DNA of 64,000 nucleotides from Micromonospora halotolerans (GTDB lineage Bacteria > Actinomycetota > Actinomycetes > Mycobacteriales > Micromonosporaceae): the NCBI RefSeq assembly GCF_032108445.1, contig NZ_CP134876.1, positions 5,828,001-5,892,000 of the forward strand, read 5' to 3'. The position numbers and the translations under genes were made by a program. Below, piece by piece: positions 16,903 to 25,231 of this stretch. The notes below the pieces were generated by a model, which did no database searches, was not told where the DNA came from, and saw nothing but the letters and a program-made list of their open reading frames with translations. Every line of letters starts with the position of its first letter. Positions within the stretch are counted from its first letter, which is position 1.

Positions 16903-17043
16903 CTAGGACCACCCGGCGTCGGCGTCAACCGCCGGTCCGGCGCCGGCCGACGCGCCGAGCACCCGGGCCAGCCAGCGCAGCTGTCGACGCACCTGCACGG
17001 CCTCACCGCCCTCGTGCTGGTTGAACGGACCCCTCCACTGAGC
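16903..17043 (-). pseudogene. C-terminal remnant of a second CE7 acetylxylan esterase
   Basis: The minus strand encodes QWRGPFNQHEGGEAVQ, then RRQLRWLARVLG, a short tail and TAG at 16905-16903. N-x-HEGG followed by a Q..L.WL helix is the C-terminal signature of CE7 esterases, where the His is catalytic. About 46 residues remain of a normal 320. The upstream edge abuts the terminator of the GH3 gene and there is no start codon. The sequence differs clearly from the intact neighbour (YNGHEAGG), so this was a distinct paralogue, not a fresh duplicate. Confidence 0.6.
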
Positions 17044-17048
17044 GGGCG

Positions 17049-17087
17049 CCGGTCCGCCGGGCGTCACGGGGACGCCCGGCGGACCGG
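17049..17087 (-). terminator. Perfect 16-bp hairpin ending the bxlEFGA operon
   Basis: Bases 17049-17064 pair without mismatch with 17072-17087 around a 7-base loop. The structure begins 2 bases after the GH3 stop codon. It is the longest perfect stem I found in the window. Confidence 0.8.
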
Positions 17088-17089
17088 CC

Positions 17090-19414
17090 TCACCGGATCT
17101 CGGACGTGGTCCAGCGCGGAGAGTCGGCGGTGACCGGCACGGTGTCACCGACCAGGGTGGTCAGTGCCTCGGTGTCCCGCCGCGCGCTCGTGCCGACCCA
17201 GAGCTGGACCTCGCCGGGCTCCACGACGCGGGTGAGCGTGCGGTCGGAGAAGGCCAGGCGGGTGGTGGGAACCGTCAGCTCGACGGTGACCGACTGGCCC
17301 GGATCCAGGTGGACCCGCCGGTAGCCGAGCAGCTGCGCCACCGGCCGGGTCACCGACGCCACCAGGTCGCGGCCGTAGAGCTGCACGACGTCGTCGCCGG
17401 CCACCGCGCCGGTGTTGGTCACGCGCACCGTCACGTGCAGCGCTCCGTCGGTCGGCGCCGTCGTCGGGGCGCAGAGGCCGGTGTGCGCGAACGTCGTGTA
17501 GGACAGGCCGTCGCCGAACGCCGCCGCGGGCGTCGCCGGCAGGTTGGTCACCTCGCTGCCCTCGCCGAGCGTGGGGTGCAGGTAGGAGTACGGCTGCGCC
17601 CCCGCCGAACCGGGCAGGCTGACCGGCAGCCGGCCGGACGGGTTGACCCGCCCGGAGAGCACGCCCGCGATCGCGCCGGCCCCCTCCTCACCGGGGAAGA
17701 ACGCCTGCACCACCGCCGCGCAGCGCGACAGCGCCCAGCCGACCGCGTACGGGCGCCCGGTGAGCAGCACGAGGACGACCGGCGTGCCCGTGTCCAGCAC
17801 GGCCTCCACCAGCTCGCGCTGGACGCCGGGCAGCTCCAGGTCCTCCCGATCGCAGCCTTCGCCGACCGTGCCGCGGCCGAAGAGACCGGCGTGATCACCG
17901 ACGACCAGCACGGCGACCTCCGCGGCGGCCGCCGTGGCGACGGCCTCCGCGAACCCGGACCGGTCGTGGGTGTCCACGTCGCAGCCACCCGCCCAGGTCA
18001 CGAGCTCGGCGTCGAACTCTTCCCGCATCGCGCCGAGGACGGTCGACACCTCGATGCCGGTCTCCACGCCGGGGTGCTGGACGAGCACGTGGTTGAGGAA
18101 GGAGTAGCACCCGAAGAGGGCGGCCTGCCGGTCCGCGTTCGGACCGATGACCGCCACGCGTCGGCCCGCCGGCAGCGGGAGGACGCCCTGGTTGGCGACC
18201 AGGACCACCGACTCCTCGGCGAGGCGGCGAGCGATCGACCGGTGCTCCGGCGAGTCGAGATCGACCGTCCGGGGCGGCTCGTCCGTGAACGTGGCGTCGA
18301 GCAGCCCGAGTTCCTGCTTCTCGCGCAGCACCCGCAGCACCGCCCGGTCGATGAGCGCCTCGTCGAGGTCACCGGCCCGCACCCGCTCCGGCAGGGCCAG
18401 ATAGGCGTCGCCCGTCGGGAGCTCGATGTCGACACCGGCGGTGAGCGCCTGCACGGCCGCCTCGGCGTGGTCGGCCGCGACGTGGTGCAGCAGGTTCAGG
18501 AAGGCGACACCGTAGTAGTCGGACACCACCGTGCCGTCGAAGCCCCAACTGTCCCGCAGCACGCCGGTCAGCATCCCCGGATCGGCCGCGACGGGTACGC
18601 CGTCGATCTCCGTGTAGGAGTGCATGATGCTGCGGGCGTTCCCGTCGAAAATCGCCATCTCGAACGGGAGGAACAGCACGTCGGCGAGCTCCCGGGGGCC
18701 GGCGTGCACCGGGGCGAAGTTGCGCCCGGCGCGCGACGCGGAATAGCCGGCGAAGTGCTTCAGCGTGGCGTGCACGCCCTGCGACTGGAGGCCGCGCACG
18801 TACGACGTGCCGAGGGTGCCGACCAGGTAGGGGTCCTCGGCGATGCACTCGTCGACCCGGCCCCAGCGCGGGTCCCGGATCACGTCGAGCACCGGGGCGA
18901 GACCCTGGTGGATGCCCAGCGCCCGCATCGAGGCCCCGATGGCCGCGGCCATCTCGGTGACGAGCTCGGGATCGAAGGCGGCGCCCCAGCTCAGCGGGGT
19001 GGGAAAGGTGGCCGCCTTCCACGCCGAGAGCCCGGTCAGGCACTCCTCGTGGACGATCGCCGGTATCCCCAACCTGGTGCCCGTCACCAGGTTCCGCTGG
19101 AACCGCCACAGCCAGGCCGCGCGGTCCGCGGCGTCGACCGGGCGGGTGCCGTAGGCGCGGGTGAGATGGCCGAGTCCGTGCCGGGCGAAGTCCTCGAGCG
19201 TGACGGCGTCGCCGAACTCGCCCTGCAGGGGTGCGACCGCCTCGCCGTCCTCCTTCTCCCAGAAGCCGACGAGCTGCGCGACCTTCTCCTCGATCGTCAT
19301 CCGGCCGAGCAGCTCACGTACGCGCGCCTCGCCGACATGCCCGTCGGACCGGTCGTGGTCGGGAACCGTCTGGGCCGGTACCGACCCGTCCACCACCGCG
19401 TGGACCTCAGTCAT
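17090..19414 (-). CDS. bxlA: Glycoside hydrolase family 3 beta-xylosidase/beta-glucosidase
   Basis: An ATG at 19414 gives 774 residues. The GH3 N-terminal barrel contains LKHFAGYSA near residue 220 and the nucleophile Asp299 in VVSDYYGV. The alpha/beta-sandwich domain (about 430-620) and a fibronectin III-like C-terminal domain (about 670-774) follow. No signal peptide, so it acts in the cytoplasm on imported oligosaccharides. The order binding protein-permease-permease-GH3 with a divergent LacI gene is that of the bxlEFGA operon of streptomycetes, whose BxlA is a beta-xylosidase of this length; the symbol rests on that synteny. It is the last gene of the operon, 38 bases after the permease stop, and is followed by a strong terminator. 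Confidence 0.9.
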   Translation of the reverse strand: MTEVHAVVDGSVPAQTVPDHDRSDGHVGEARVRELLGRMTIEEKVAQLVGFWEKEDGEAVAPLQGEFGDAVTLEDFARHGLGHLTRAYGTRPVDAADRAAWLWRFQRNLVTGTRLGIPAIVHEECLTGLSAWKAATFPTPLSWGAAFDPELVTEMAAAIGASMRALGIHQGLAPVLDVIRDPRWGRVDECIAEDPYLVGTLGTSYVRGLQSQGVHATLKHFAGYSASRAGRNFAPVHAGPRELADVLFLPFEMAIFDGNARSIMHSYTEIDGVPVAADPGMLTGVLRDSWGFDGTVVSDYYGVAFLNLLHHVAADHAEAAVQALTAGVDIELPTGDAYLALPERVRAGDLDEALIDRAVLRVLREKQELGLLDATFTDEPPRTVDLDSPEHRSIARRLAEESVVLVANQGVLPLPAGRRVAVIGPNADRQAALFGCYSFLNHVLVQHPGVETGIEVSTVLGAMREEFDAELVTWAGGCDVDTHDRSGFAEAVATAAAAEVAVLVVGDHAGLFGRGTVGEGCDREDLELPGVQRELVEAVLDTGTPVVLVLLTGRPYAVGWALSRCAAVVQAFFPGEEGAGAIAGVLSGRVNPSGRLPVSLPGSAGAQPYSYLHPTLGEGSEVTNLPATPAAAFGDGLSYTTFAHTGLCAPTTAPTDGALHVTVRVTNTGAVAGDDVVQLYGRDLVASVTRPVAQLLGYRRVHLDPGQSVTVELTVPTTRLAFSDRTLTRVVEPGEVQLWVGTSARRDTEALTTLVGDTVPVTADSPRWTTSEIR

Positions 19415-19452
19415 GCTGTGCCTTTCTCTGGTTGTGCTTGTACCGCTGCCGC

Positions 19453-20313
19453 TCAGCCCTTGACCGCACCCTGCAGGCCACCGACGATCTGCTTCTCCGC
19501 GAGCGTGAAGAAGAACAGTGCCGGCAGCATCGCGAGCGACGTGAAGGCGAGGACGCCGGCGGTGTCGGTGGAGAACTGGCTGGAGAAGTTCTGCACCCCG
19601 AGCGGCAGGGTGTGCAGGTCGACATCGCCGAGGACGAGCAGCGGCAGCAGGAACGCGTTCCAACTGGCCACGAACGCGAGGACGCCGACGGTGACGAGCG
19701 CGGGCCGCGACAGCGGCAGCGCGATGCGCCAGAGGAAGCCGAGCCGACCGGCGCCGTCGATGGCCGCGGCGTCCTCCAGCTCCCTCGGGATGGCGGACAG
19801 GAAGGGCCGCAGGATCACGATCGTCAGCGGCAACTGGAAGGCGACCTGCGGGAGGATCACCGCGTAGTAGGAGTTGACCAGGCCCAGATCCCGCAGCATC
19901 AGGTAGAGCGGCAGGATCGCCGCGCCGGCCGGGAAGAGCAGGCCGAGCGTGAAGAAGGTGTAGAGCCCCTCACGCCCCCGGAAGCTGTACCGGGCCAGCA
20001 CGAACGCGGCGGCCAGGCCGAGCACCACTACGCCGAGCGTGGTGCCGAGGGCGATCACCCCGCTGTTGAACGCCTGCTGCCAGAACTTGCTCTGCGTCAG
20101 CACCCGGGTGTAGTTGTCGAAGACCCACGGGTCGGGCAGGCCGCCCGGGTCCGCGACGATCTGCGGCGTGGTGCGGAAACCGCCGACGATCACGTACAGG
20201 ATCGGGGCGATCGACACGGCCGCGACGGCGAGCGCCAGCGCGTAGGTGAGCGGGGTGCCCCACGACACCGGCCGGCGCCCGGCGGACGGAGGATGGACGG
20301 GGTTCACGGCCAT
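19453..20313 (-). CDS. bxlG: Sugar ABC transporter permease (MalG type)
   Basis: A 286-residue inner-membrane protein with six predicted spans. The EAA-type loop that contacts the ATPase is ELEDAAAIDGAGRLGFLWRI, in the usual position two-thirds along. This is the MalG/carbohydrate uptake 1 family. The start ATG at 20313 lies 2 bases after the stop of the partner permease, so translation is probably coupled. It forms the channel with the upstream permease for oligosaccharides delivered by the lipoprotein at 21311-22621. No ATPase gene is present in this operon. Confidence 0.92.
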   Translation of the reverse strand: MAVNPVHPPSAGRRPVSWGTPLTYALALAVAAVSIAPILYVIVGGFRTTPQIVADPGGLPDPWVFDNYTRVLTQSKFWQQAFNSGVIALGTTLGVVVLGLAAAFVLARYSFRGREGLYTFFTLGLLFPAGAAILPLYLMLRDLGLVNSYYAVILPQVAFQLPLTIVILRPFLSAIPRELEDAAAIDGAGRLGFLWRIALPLSRPALVTVGVLAFVASWNAFLLPLLVLGDVDLHTLPLGVQNFSSQFSTDTAGVLAFTSLAMLPALFFFTLAEKQIVGGLQGAVKG

Positions 20314-20315
20314 GA

Positions 20316-21314
20316 TCAGTTCGCCCTTCCCGTGATGGCGCCCTCGATGTCCCGACGGAGGATGAAGCGCTGGAACAGCAGCGCCGCGACGAACGAGATG
20401 ACGAAGAGGATCACGGCCACGGCGTTGCCGTAGCCCCACAGCCGGGCGAAGAACCCGTTGTCCACCATGTACGTCGCCATGGTCCCGGAGGCCCCGAGCG
20501 ACCGGATCGCGGGCACCGAGGTCACCCAGATCACGTCGAAGACCTGCAGCGAACCGATCATCGACAGGAACATCCAGATCCGGATGGTCGGCCCCAGCAG
20601 CGGGAGGGTGACGTGGCGCTGGGTCTGCCACCAGCTCGCGCCGTCGATCGCGGCGGCCTCGGTCAGCTCGTGCGGCACGTTCGACAGGCCGGCGAGCAGG
20701 AGGATGATCGCGAAGCCGACGTACTTCCAGGTGAGGACGAAGAGCAGCGTCCAGATGACGACGTCGAGGTCGGCGAGCCACGCCTGCACCAGGCTGCCCA
20801 GTCCCACGGATCGCAGCAGCGCGTCGACCGTGCCGCCCTCGGCCAGGATCAGCTTCCACATGATGCCGACGGTGACCTCGGCGAGCACGTAGGGCACGAA
20901 CGCCAGCAGGCGGAACACGGCGCGCCCGCGGAAGCGGCGGTTGAGCAGCAGGGCGATGCCCAGGGCGATGGGGCCCTGGATCAGCAGCGACCCGAACACG
21001 ATGATGGCGTTGTTGCGCAACGCGTCGAGGAAGATCGGGTCCTGGAAGGCGAGCGTGTAGTTCTTGAAGCCGATGTACTCGGTGGGGGGCCCGACCCCAC
21101 GCCATCGGTACAGGCTGTAGTAGACCGCGAAGCCCATCGGGACCAGCACGAACATCACGTAGACCACGAGCGCCGGCGTCGTGAGCCCGATGATCTCGTA
21201 CCACTTACGGCGGGTCTCGGCCCGGCGGGAGGACGAGCGCCCGGCGGGCCGGTGACCCGCCGGCGGCGCGGAGACGCCGCCGGCGGGGAACCGGGTTTGG
21301 TCGGTGGAGGTCAC
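20316..21314 (-). CDS. bxlF: Sugar ABC transporter permease (MalF type)
   Basis: A GTG at 21314 gives 332 residues. The start overlaps the binding-protein stop by 4 bases (GTGA). A basic N-terminal tail of about 40 residues precedes six helices; the EAA loop reads ELTEAAAIDGASWWQTQRHV. It pairs with the MalG-type permease 2 bases downstream. The longer open frame to 21599 lies inside the binding-protein gene and is not the start. Confidence 0.92.
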   Translation of the reverse strand: MTSTDQTRFPAGGVSAPPAGHRPAGRSSSRRAETRRKWYEIIGLTTPALVVYVMFVLVPMGFAVYYSLYRWRGVGPPTEYIGFKNYTLAFQDPIFLDALRNNAIIVFGSLLIQGPIALGIALLLNRRFRGRAVFRLLAFVPYVLAEVTVGIMWKLILAEGGTVDALLRSVGLGSLVQAWLADLDVVIWTLLFVLTWKYVGFAIILLLAGLSNVPHELTEAAAIDGASWWQTQRHVTLPLLGPTIRIWMFLSMIGSLQVFDVIWVTSVPAIRSLGASGTMATYMVDNGFFARLWGYGNAVAVILFVISFVAALLFQRFILRRDIEGAITGRAN

Positions 21315-22621
21315 TTGCTCGCGGCTGCCTTCATCCCCGCGACGACCTTCTCCGGCGTCCCCTTGCCCGAGAAGATGCCGACGATCCCGTCGTTCATCGC
21401 GGTGCCGACGGTGCTGCCGTAGGCAGTGTCCAGCCAGAGCTGGACGTAGCTCGCCTCGGACGTGGCCTGCAGGATGGCCTTCAGCGCGGGGTCCTTGATC
21501 CCGGCCTCGGATCCCTTGACGACCGGGAGTCCGGTGCCCGTCTCGGCGTAGCCCTTCTGCACCTCGGGGCTCGCGATGTACTTGAGGAACTCGACGCACT
21601 CGGCCGGGGCCTTCTTGGCGCAGGCGAACCCGTCGCCGCCGCCGAGCGCCGCCTTCGGGTCACCGGCGGAACCGGAGATCGCCGGCACGGGGAACCAGCC
21701 GAGGAACTTGGCGAGCTTCGCCTTGTCCGTGGCGACGTTGTCCAGCGTGCCCCGGTTCCAGTCGCCCATCAGCTCCATCGCGGCCTTGCCGTTGGCGAGC
21801 AGGCCGTTCGCGCTGGTCGGGTCGTTCTGGCCCGGCGTGGCGATGAAGTTGTTCTGGAACGGCTTGGTGTCGATGAAGGCCTTCAGGTCCTGGCCGGCCT
21901 TCACGAAGCACGGGTCGTCGAAGACCTTGTCCTTGGACGCCTTCTTCAGCGTGTCGACCGAGCAGGCGCGCAGCGCGAAGTTGTACCACCAGTGCGCGGC
22001 GGGCCACTTGTCACCGGCGCCCACGGCGATCGGGGTGACGTTGATGGCCTTGAGCTTCGTGACCGCGGCGTTGAGCTCTTCGAACGTGGTCGGCGGAGCG
22101 CTGATGCCCGCCTGGGCGAACATGTCCTTGTTGTACCAGATGCCCTCGATGCCCATCCGGAACGGCAGGCCGTACTGCTTGCCGTCCACCTGCCAGATCT
22201 CGGCCGCGCTGCCGATGTTGGCAACCTCGGTCTTGGTCTGGTCGGTGATGTCCTTGAGGTAGTCGGCCTCGACCTGCTCCACCAGCTCGCCGCCACCCCA
22301 CGACATGAAGACGTCCGGCGGGTCGTTGCTCAGCAGCGCGGCGGGGATGCGGGTGCGCTGCAGCTGGTTCGTCTCGATCGCCTCGATCTCGATCTTGACG
22401 GTCGGGTGGAGCGCGGAGAAGTCCTTGGCGACCTTCTCCCAGTAAACCTTGCCGGGACCGTCCTGGGGGGCGTTGTGCCACCAGGTCAGGGTCACCGGGT
22501 TCTTGTACAGCTCGCTCTCGCTGGACGCCTCGTCGTCGCCGCCGCTGTTGCAACCAGCGACGACGAGAGCGCTTGTCATAAGCAGTGCCAGAGCGGCACC
22601 CGCACGGCGCTTCGTCGCCAT
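21311..22621 (-). CDS. bxlE: Xylo-oligosaccharide-binding lipoprotein (family 1 solute-binding protein)
   Basis: A 436-residue secreted lipoprotein with lipobox VAGC (Cys24) followed by a Gly/Asp/Ser linker. The mature part starts VTLTWWHNAPQDG and shows the two-lobed family 1 fold with FMSWGGGEL, YGLPFRMGIEGIWYN and NGKAAMELMGDWN. It captures the sugar at the outer membrane face and hands it to the two coupled permeases. Neighbouring GH3, CE7, GH11 and GH10 genes point to xylo-oligosaccharides, though cello-oligosaccharides remain possible. It is first in the operon and its promoter faces the divergent LacI gene. Confidence 0.9.
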   Translation of the reverse strand: MATKRRAGAALALLMTSALVVAGCNSGGDDEASSESELYKNPVTLTWWHNAPQDGPGKVYWEKVAKDFSALHPTVKIEIEAIETNQLQRTRIPAALLSNDPPDVFMSWGGGELVEQVEADYLKDITDQTKTEVANIGSAAEIWQVDGKQYGLPFRMGIEGIWYNKDMFAQAGISAPPTTFEELNAAVTKLKAINVTPIAVGAGDKWPAAHWWYNFALRACSVDTLKKASKDKVFDDPCFVKAGQDLKAFIDTKPFQNNFIATPGQNDPTSANGLLANGKAAMELMGDWNRGTLDNVATDKAKLAKFLGWFPVPAISGSAGDPKAALGGGDGFACAKKAPAECVEFLKYIASPEVQKGYAETGTGLPVVKGSEAGIKDPALKAILQATSEASYVQLWLDTAYGSTVGTAMNDGIVGIFSGKGTPEKVVAGMKAAASK

Positions 22622-22667
22622 CGATGTCTCCTCCGTCAGGCAGTCGCGGTACTCGGCCTGCGGGGGA

Positions 22668-22695
22668 GTTTTACAGTCGTGAAACTTGGTGTCAA
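22668..22695 (-). promoter_or_regulatory. Promoter of the bxlEFGA operon
   Basis: On the minus strand a perfect -35 TTGACA (22695-22690) and a -10 TAAAAC (22673-22668) are separated by 16 bases. The gene starts about 47 bases downstream of the -10. Confidence 0.6.
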
Positions 22696-22701
22696 TCGGT
22701 A

Positions 22702-22729
22702 TCGATAACGTTTTCGAGTCACTCGTGAC
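22702..22729. promoter_or_regulatory. LacI-type operator between bxlE and the divergent LacI gene
   Basis: TCGATAACGTTTTCGA (22702-22717) is a 16-base palindrome with one mismatched pair and a central CG, the usual LacI-family form. It is followed at once by GTCAC-TC-GTGAC (22718-22729), a perfect 5-base dyad. The elements lie just upstream of the bxlE -35 and within 56-83 bases of the regulator start, so they could serve both directions. Confidence 0.6.
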
Positions 22730-22784
22730 GGGGCCCGAGCAGCGGCTCTATCATCGTCGGGTGGTGTTCCCGGAGCGCGTCAAG

Positions 22785-23765
22785 ATGTCGGATGTGGCAC
22801 GTACCGCCGGCGTCTCGGTGGCTACGGTATCTAAGGTTGTCAATGGACGGTACGGCGTGGCCCAGGCGACCGTGGAGCGCGTCCAGCAGGTCATCCACGA
22901 GCTCGGCTACGAGGCCAGCCTGGGCGCGCAGAGCCTGCGCAGCCACCGCACGAACGTGCTGGGCATCCTTGTCGCCGAGTTCGAGCCGTTCTCCACCGAA
23001 CTGCTCAAGGGGGCGTCCCGCGAGGTCGCCGGCAGTGGCTACCAGCTGCTCGCCTACTCCAGCGGCGACGGCGAGGGCGCCGCCATCGGCTGGGAGCGGC
23101 GCTCGCTGGCCCGCCTGTCCGGGACCCTCATCGACGGCGCCGTGATCGTCACGCCGACCGTGATCGAGACCAAGCACGGCTTCCATGTCGTGGCCGTCGA
23201 CCCGCACACCGGCCCGTCCGGTCTGCCCACCGTCGACTCGGACAACTTCGCCGGCGCCGTGCTCGCCACCAACTACCTGCTGTCGCTCGGCCACCGCCGC
23301 ATCGGGCACATCAGCGGACGCCCCGACCTCGAGTCGGCGCGCCTGCGCGAGGCCGGCTTCCGCAAGGCCATGGCCGACGCCGACGTGCCCGTGGACGAGC
23401 GGATCGTGCGCGTCGGCGGGTTCCGCACCGAGAGCGCCGCCGGTACGGCGGCGGAACTGCTCTCGCTCCCGGACCGACCGACCGCGATCTTCGCCGGAAA
23501 CGACCTCTCGGCTATCTCCACGATGGACGTCGCCCGGAGCATGGGCCTCACGGTGCCCGACGACCTGTCGGTCATCGGCTTCGACAACGTCCCGGAGTCG
23601 GCGCTGGTGAATCCCCCGCTGACGACGATCATGCAACCGCTGCAGCGCATGGGCGCCGAGGCGCTGCGCCTGCTCATCGACCTGATCGCCGGCGTCGAGC
23701 GGGACATCCACATCCGGCTCCCCACCGAGCTGGTCGTCCGGGCCTCCTGCCGCCCCTACCGGTGA
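22785..23765 (+). CDS. bxlR: LacI-family repressor of the xylo-oligosaccharide operon
   Basis: I chose ATG 22785, which has GGAG 9 bases upstream and starts directly with the helix-turn-helix (MSDVARTAGVSVATVSKVVNGR); earlier in-frame starts lack an RBS. The product is 326 residues, standard for LacI proteins. The hinge helix is SLGAQSLRS, and a periplasmic-binding-like sensor domain with IFAGNDLSAISTM and VIGFDNVPES follows. It is divergent from bxlE with a palindrome between them, so it should repress the operon until an oligosaccharide binds. The symbol rests on synteny with bxlR. Confidence 0.88.
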   Translation: MSDVARTAGVSVATVSKVVNGRYGVAQATVERVQQVIHELGYEASLGAQSLRSHRTNVLGILVAEFEPFSTELLKGASREVAGSGYQLLAYSSGDGEGAAIGWERRSLARLSGTLIDGAVIVTPTVIETKHGFHVVAVDPHTGPSGLPTVDSDNFAGAVLATNYLLSLGHRRIGHISGRPDLESARLREAGFRKAMADADVPVDERIVRVGGFRTESAAGTAAELLSLPDRPTAIFAGNDLSAISTMDVARSMGLTVPDDLSVIGFDNVPESALVNPPLTTIMQPLQRMGAEALRLLIDLIAGVERDIHIRLPTELVVRASCRPYR

Positions 23766-23805
23766 CGCCGCAGCCACTCCCACCGGATCCGGGCGCTGGT
23801 GGCGG

Positions 23806-24843
23806 TCAGCCGGCCAGCGGGGCGGCGCTGTCGCGGACGACGAGTTGGGTGGCCAGCTCCACCCGTGGGCTCTCGATCCGCTCACCCTGGGCCAGGCGCA
23901 GGACCGTGCGGGCGGCGAGCAGGCCCATCTTCGCGAGGGGCTGCCGGACGGTGGTCAGCGGCGGGGAGCACCACCGGACCTCCGGCAGGTCGTCGAAGCC
24001 GACGACGCTGACGTCGTCGGGCACCCGCAGGCCGCGTCGCCGCACGGCCTCGTAGACACCGAGGGCCATCTGATCACTGGCGGCGAAGATCGCGGTGGGC
24101 GGCTTGGGCAGGCGCAGCAGGTGGTTGCCCGCGGCGAAGCCGGCCTCGTGGTAGAAGTTGCCCGGATAGATCAGCTCCTCGTCGACGCTCAGGCCGGCGG
24201 TATCCAGCGCCGCCCGGTAGCCGTCCAGACGCGCCCGGCTGCACATCAGCTGCGGCGGCCCGGCGACGAAGCCGATCCGCCGGTGGCCGAGACCGAGCAG
24301 GTACTCGGTCGCGCGTAGGCTGCCCGCCCAGTTGGTCGCGCCGATGGTGTGCGCCTCCTGCGGGGGCACCCCGGCGGGGTCGACGATGACGACGGGAATG
24401 TTGAGCCGGCGCAACTCGGCCTGCAGCGGCGGCTCCAGGGTGGAGGTCACGAAGATGACCCCCTGGGTGGAGCGGGTGCGCAGGTTGTTCAGCCACTGCC
24501 GGGCCGACGAGCTGCGCCGGTGGATCGCGGAGACCACGGTGCCGATGCCGGCCGCGTGCGTGACGTCCTCGACCCCCCGGATGATCTCGACCGCCCAGGG
24601 GCTGTCCAGGTCGTTGAAGACCAGGTCGATCAGACCGGAGCTGGGCCGCGTGCTCGGCCTGCGGCGTCGGTAGCCGTGCCGGGTCAGCAGCTCCTCGACC
24701 CGTTCCCGCGTCCGCGGGGCGACGTCGGAGCGGCCGTTGACGACCCGCGACACGGTGGGCACCGACACGCCGGCCAGCCGCGCGATCGCGGCGATGGTGA
24801 CTTTCCGGGAATCGTCCGCGGCCACCTGTCGCCCTTTCGTCAT
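23806..24843 (-). CDS. LacI-family regulator, probably of the adjacent GH10 xylanase gene
   Basis: An ATG at 24843 gives 345 residues; the open frame beyond it has no family similarity. The HTH is VTIAAIARLAGVSVPTVSRVVNGR at about residues 15-38, followed by the sensor domain with FAGPPQLMCSRARLDGY, IFAASDQMALGVYEAV and VVGFDDLPEVRWCSPPLTTVRQP. The gene is convergent with bxlR (40 bases apart) and divergent from the GH10 xylanase, so control of the xylanase and of itself is the simplest reading. The inducer is unknown. Confidence 0.88.
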   Translation of the reverse strand: MTKGRQVAADDSRKVTIAAIARLAGVSVPTVSRVVNGRSDVAPRTRERVEELLTRHGYRRRRPSTRPSSGLIDLVFNDLDSPWAVEIIRGVEDVTHAAGIGTVVSAIHRRSSSARQWLNNLRTRSTQGVIFVTSTLEPPLQAELRRLNIPVVIVDPAGVPPQEAHTIGATNWAGSLRATEYLLGLGHRRIGFVAGPPQLMCSRARLDGYRAALDTAGLSVDEELIYPGNFYHEAGFAAGNHLLRLPKPPTAIFAASDQMALGVYEAVRRRGLRVPDDVSVVGFDDLPEVRWCSPPLTTVRQPLAKMGLLAARTVLRLAQGERIESPRVELATQLVVRDSAAPLAG

Positions 24844-24942
24844 CGCTTGAGCGAACGAAGGGAAGCCTTGCCGGGCGGGTCGCCTGCTCGGAGCCCCGGG
24901 ACTTTCGGTGGGATGCCGGTACTTCCGATCGCTTGAGGGCAC

Positions 24943-24969
24943 GTTATGACCTGACGCGATGCGGGTCAA
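24943..24969 (-). promoter_or_regulatory. Candidate promoter of the second LacI gene
   Basis: Minus-strand TTGACC (24969-24964) and CATAAC (24948-24943) are 15 bases apart, about 100 bases before the ATG. The spacing is short, so this is tentative. Confidence 0.4.
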
Positions 24970-25038
24970 GGCCCCGCCGGGCCTGGCCTGCGCCTACCGC
25001 GACCGCTCCCCCGGCCGTCGCCGCCGCGTCACCGATGG

Positions 25039-25067
25039 TTGACGAGGGGGATCGACACTCGTATTGT
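25039..25067 (+). promoter_or_regulatory. Promoter of the GH10 xylanase gene
   Basis: TTGACG (25039-25044) and TATTGT (25062-25067) are separated by exactly 17 bases, a near-consensus housekeeping promoter. Just downstream, TTCCGG (25067-25072) and CCGGGAA (25081-25087) form an imperfect inverted repeat over the start site, a plausible operator that echoes the TTCCGGAA sites near the GH11 and CE7 genes. Confidence 0.65.
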
Positions 25068-25231
25068 TCCGGCTCAGTTACCGGGAATTTGCTCGGAAGT
25101 ATCGGCTCGGTCTCGCACCACCGTTTCCCGCACCGTCTCCCCTGATCGGCGTCCCGGCGGCTCACCTGCCGCGCACCAGGCGCCCTCCCGGTCGACGCCC
25201 CGGTCGACCCGTTCGCACACCGGAGAAGCCC

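Larger units (their letters stand above)
24844..25231. other. Divergent regulatory region between LacI and GH10 genes
   Basis: This gene-free 388-base stretch contains the two opposed promoters and leaves a GH10 leader of about 155 bases. Frames running through it are not protein-like. Nothing else was recognised. Confidence 0.6.

Noticed and set aside
17049..17087. The 16-bp hairpin as an insertion-sequence end or attachment site
   Set aside because: Position 2 bases after the bxlA stop and absence of any transposase or matching second copy make a terminator the simpler reading.
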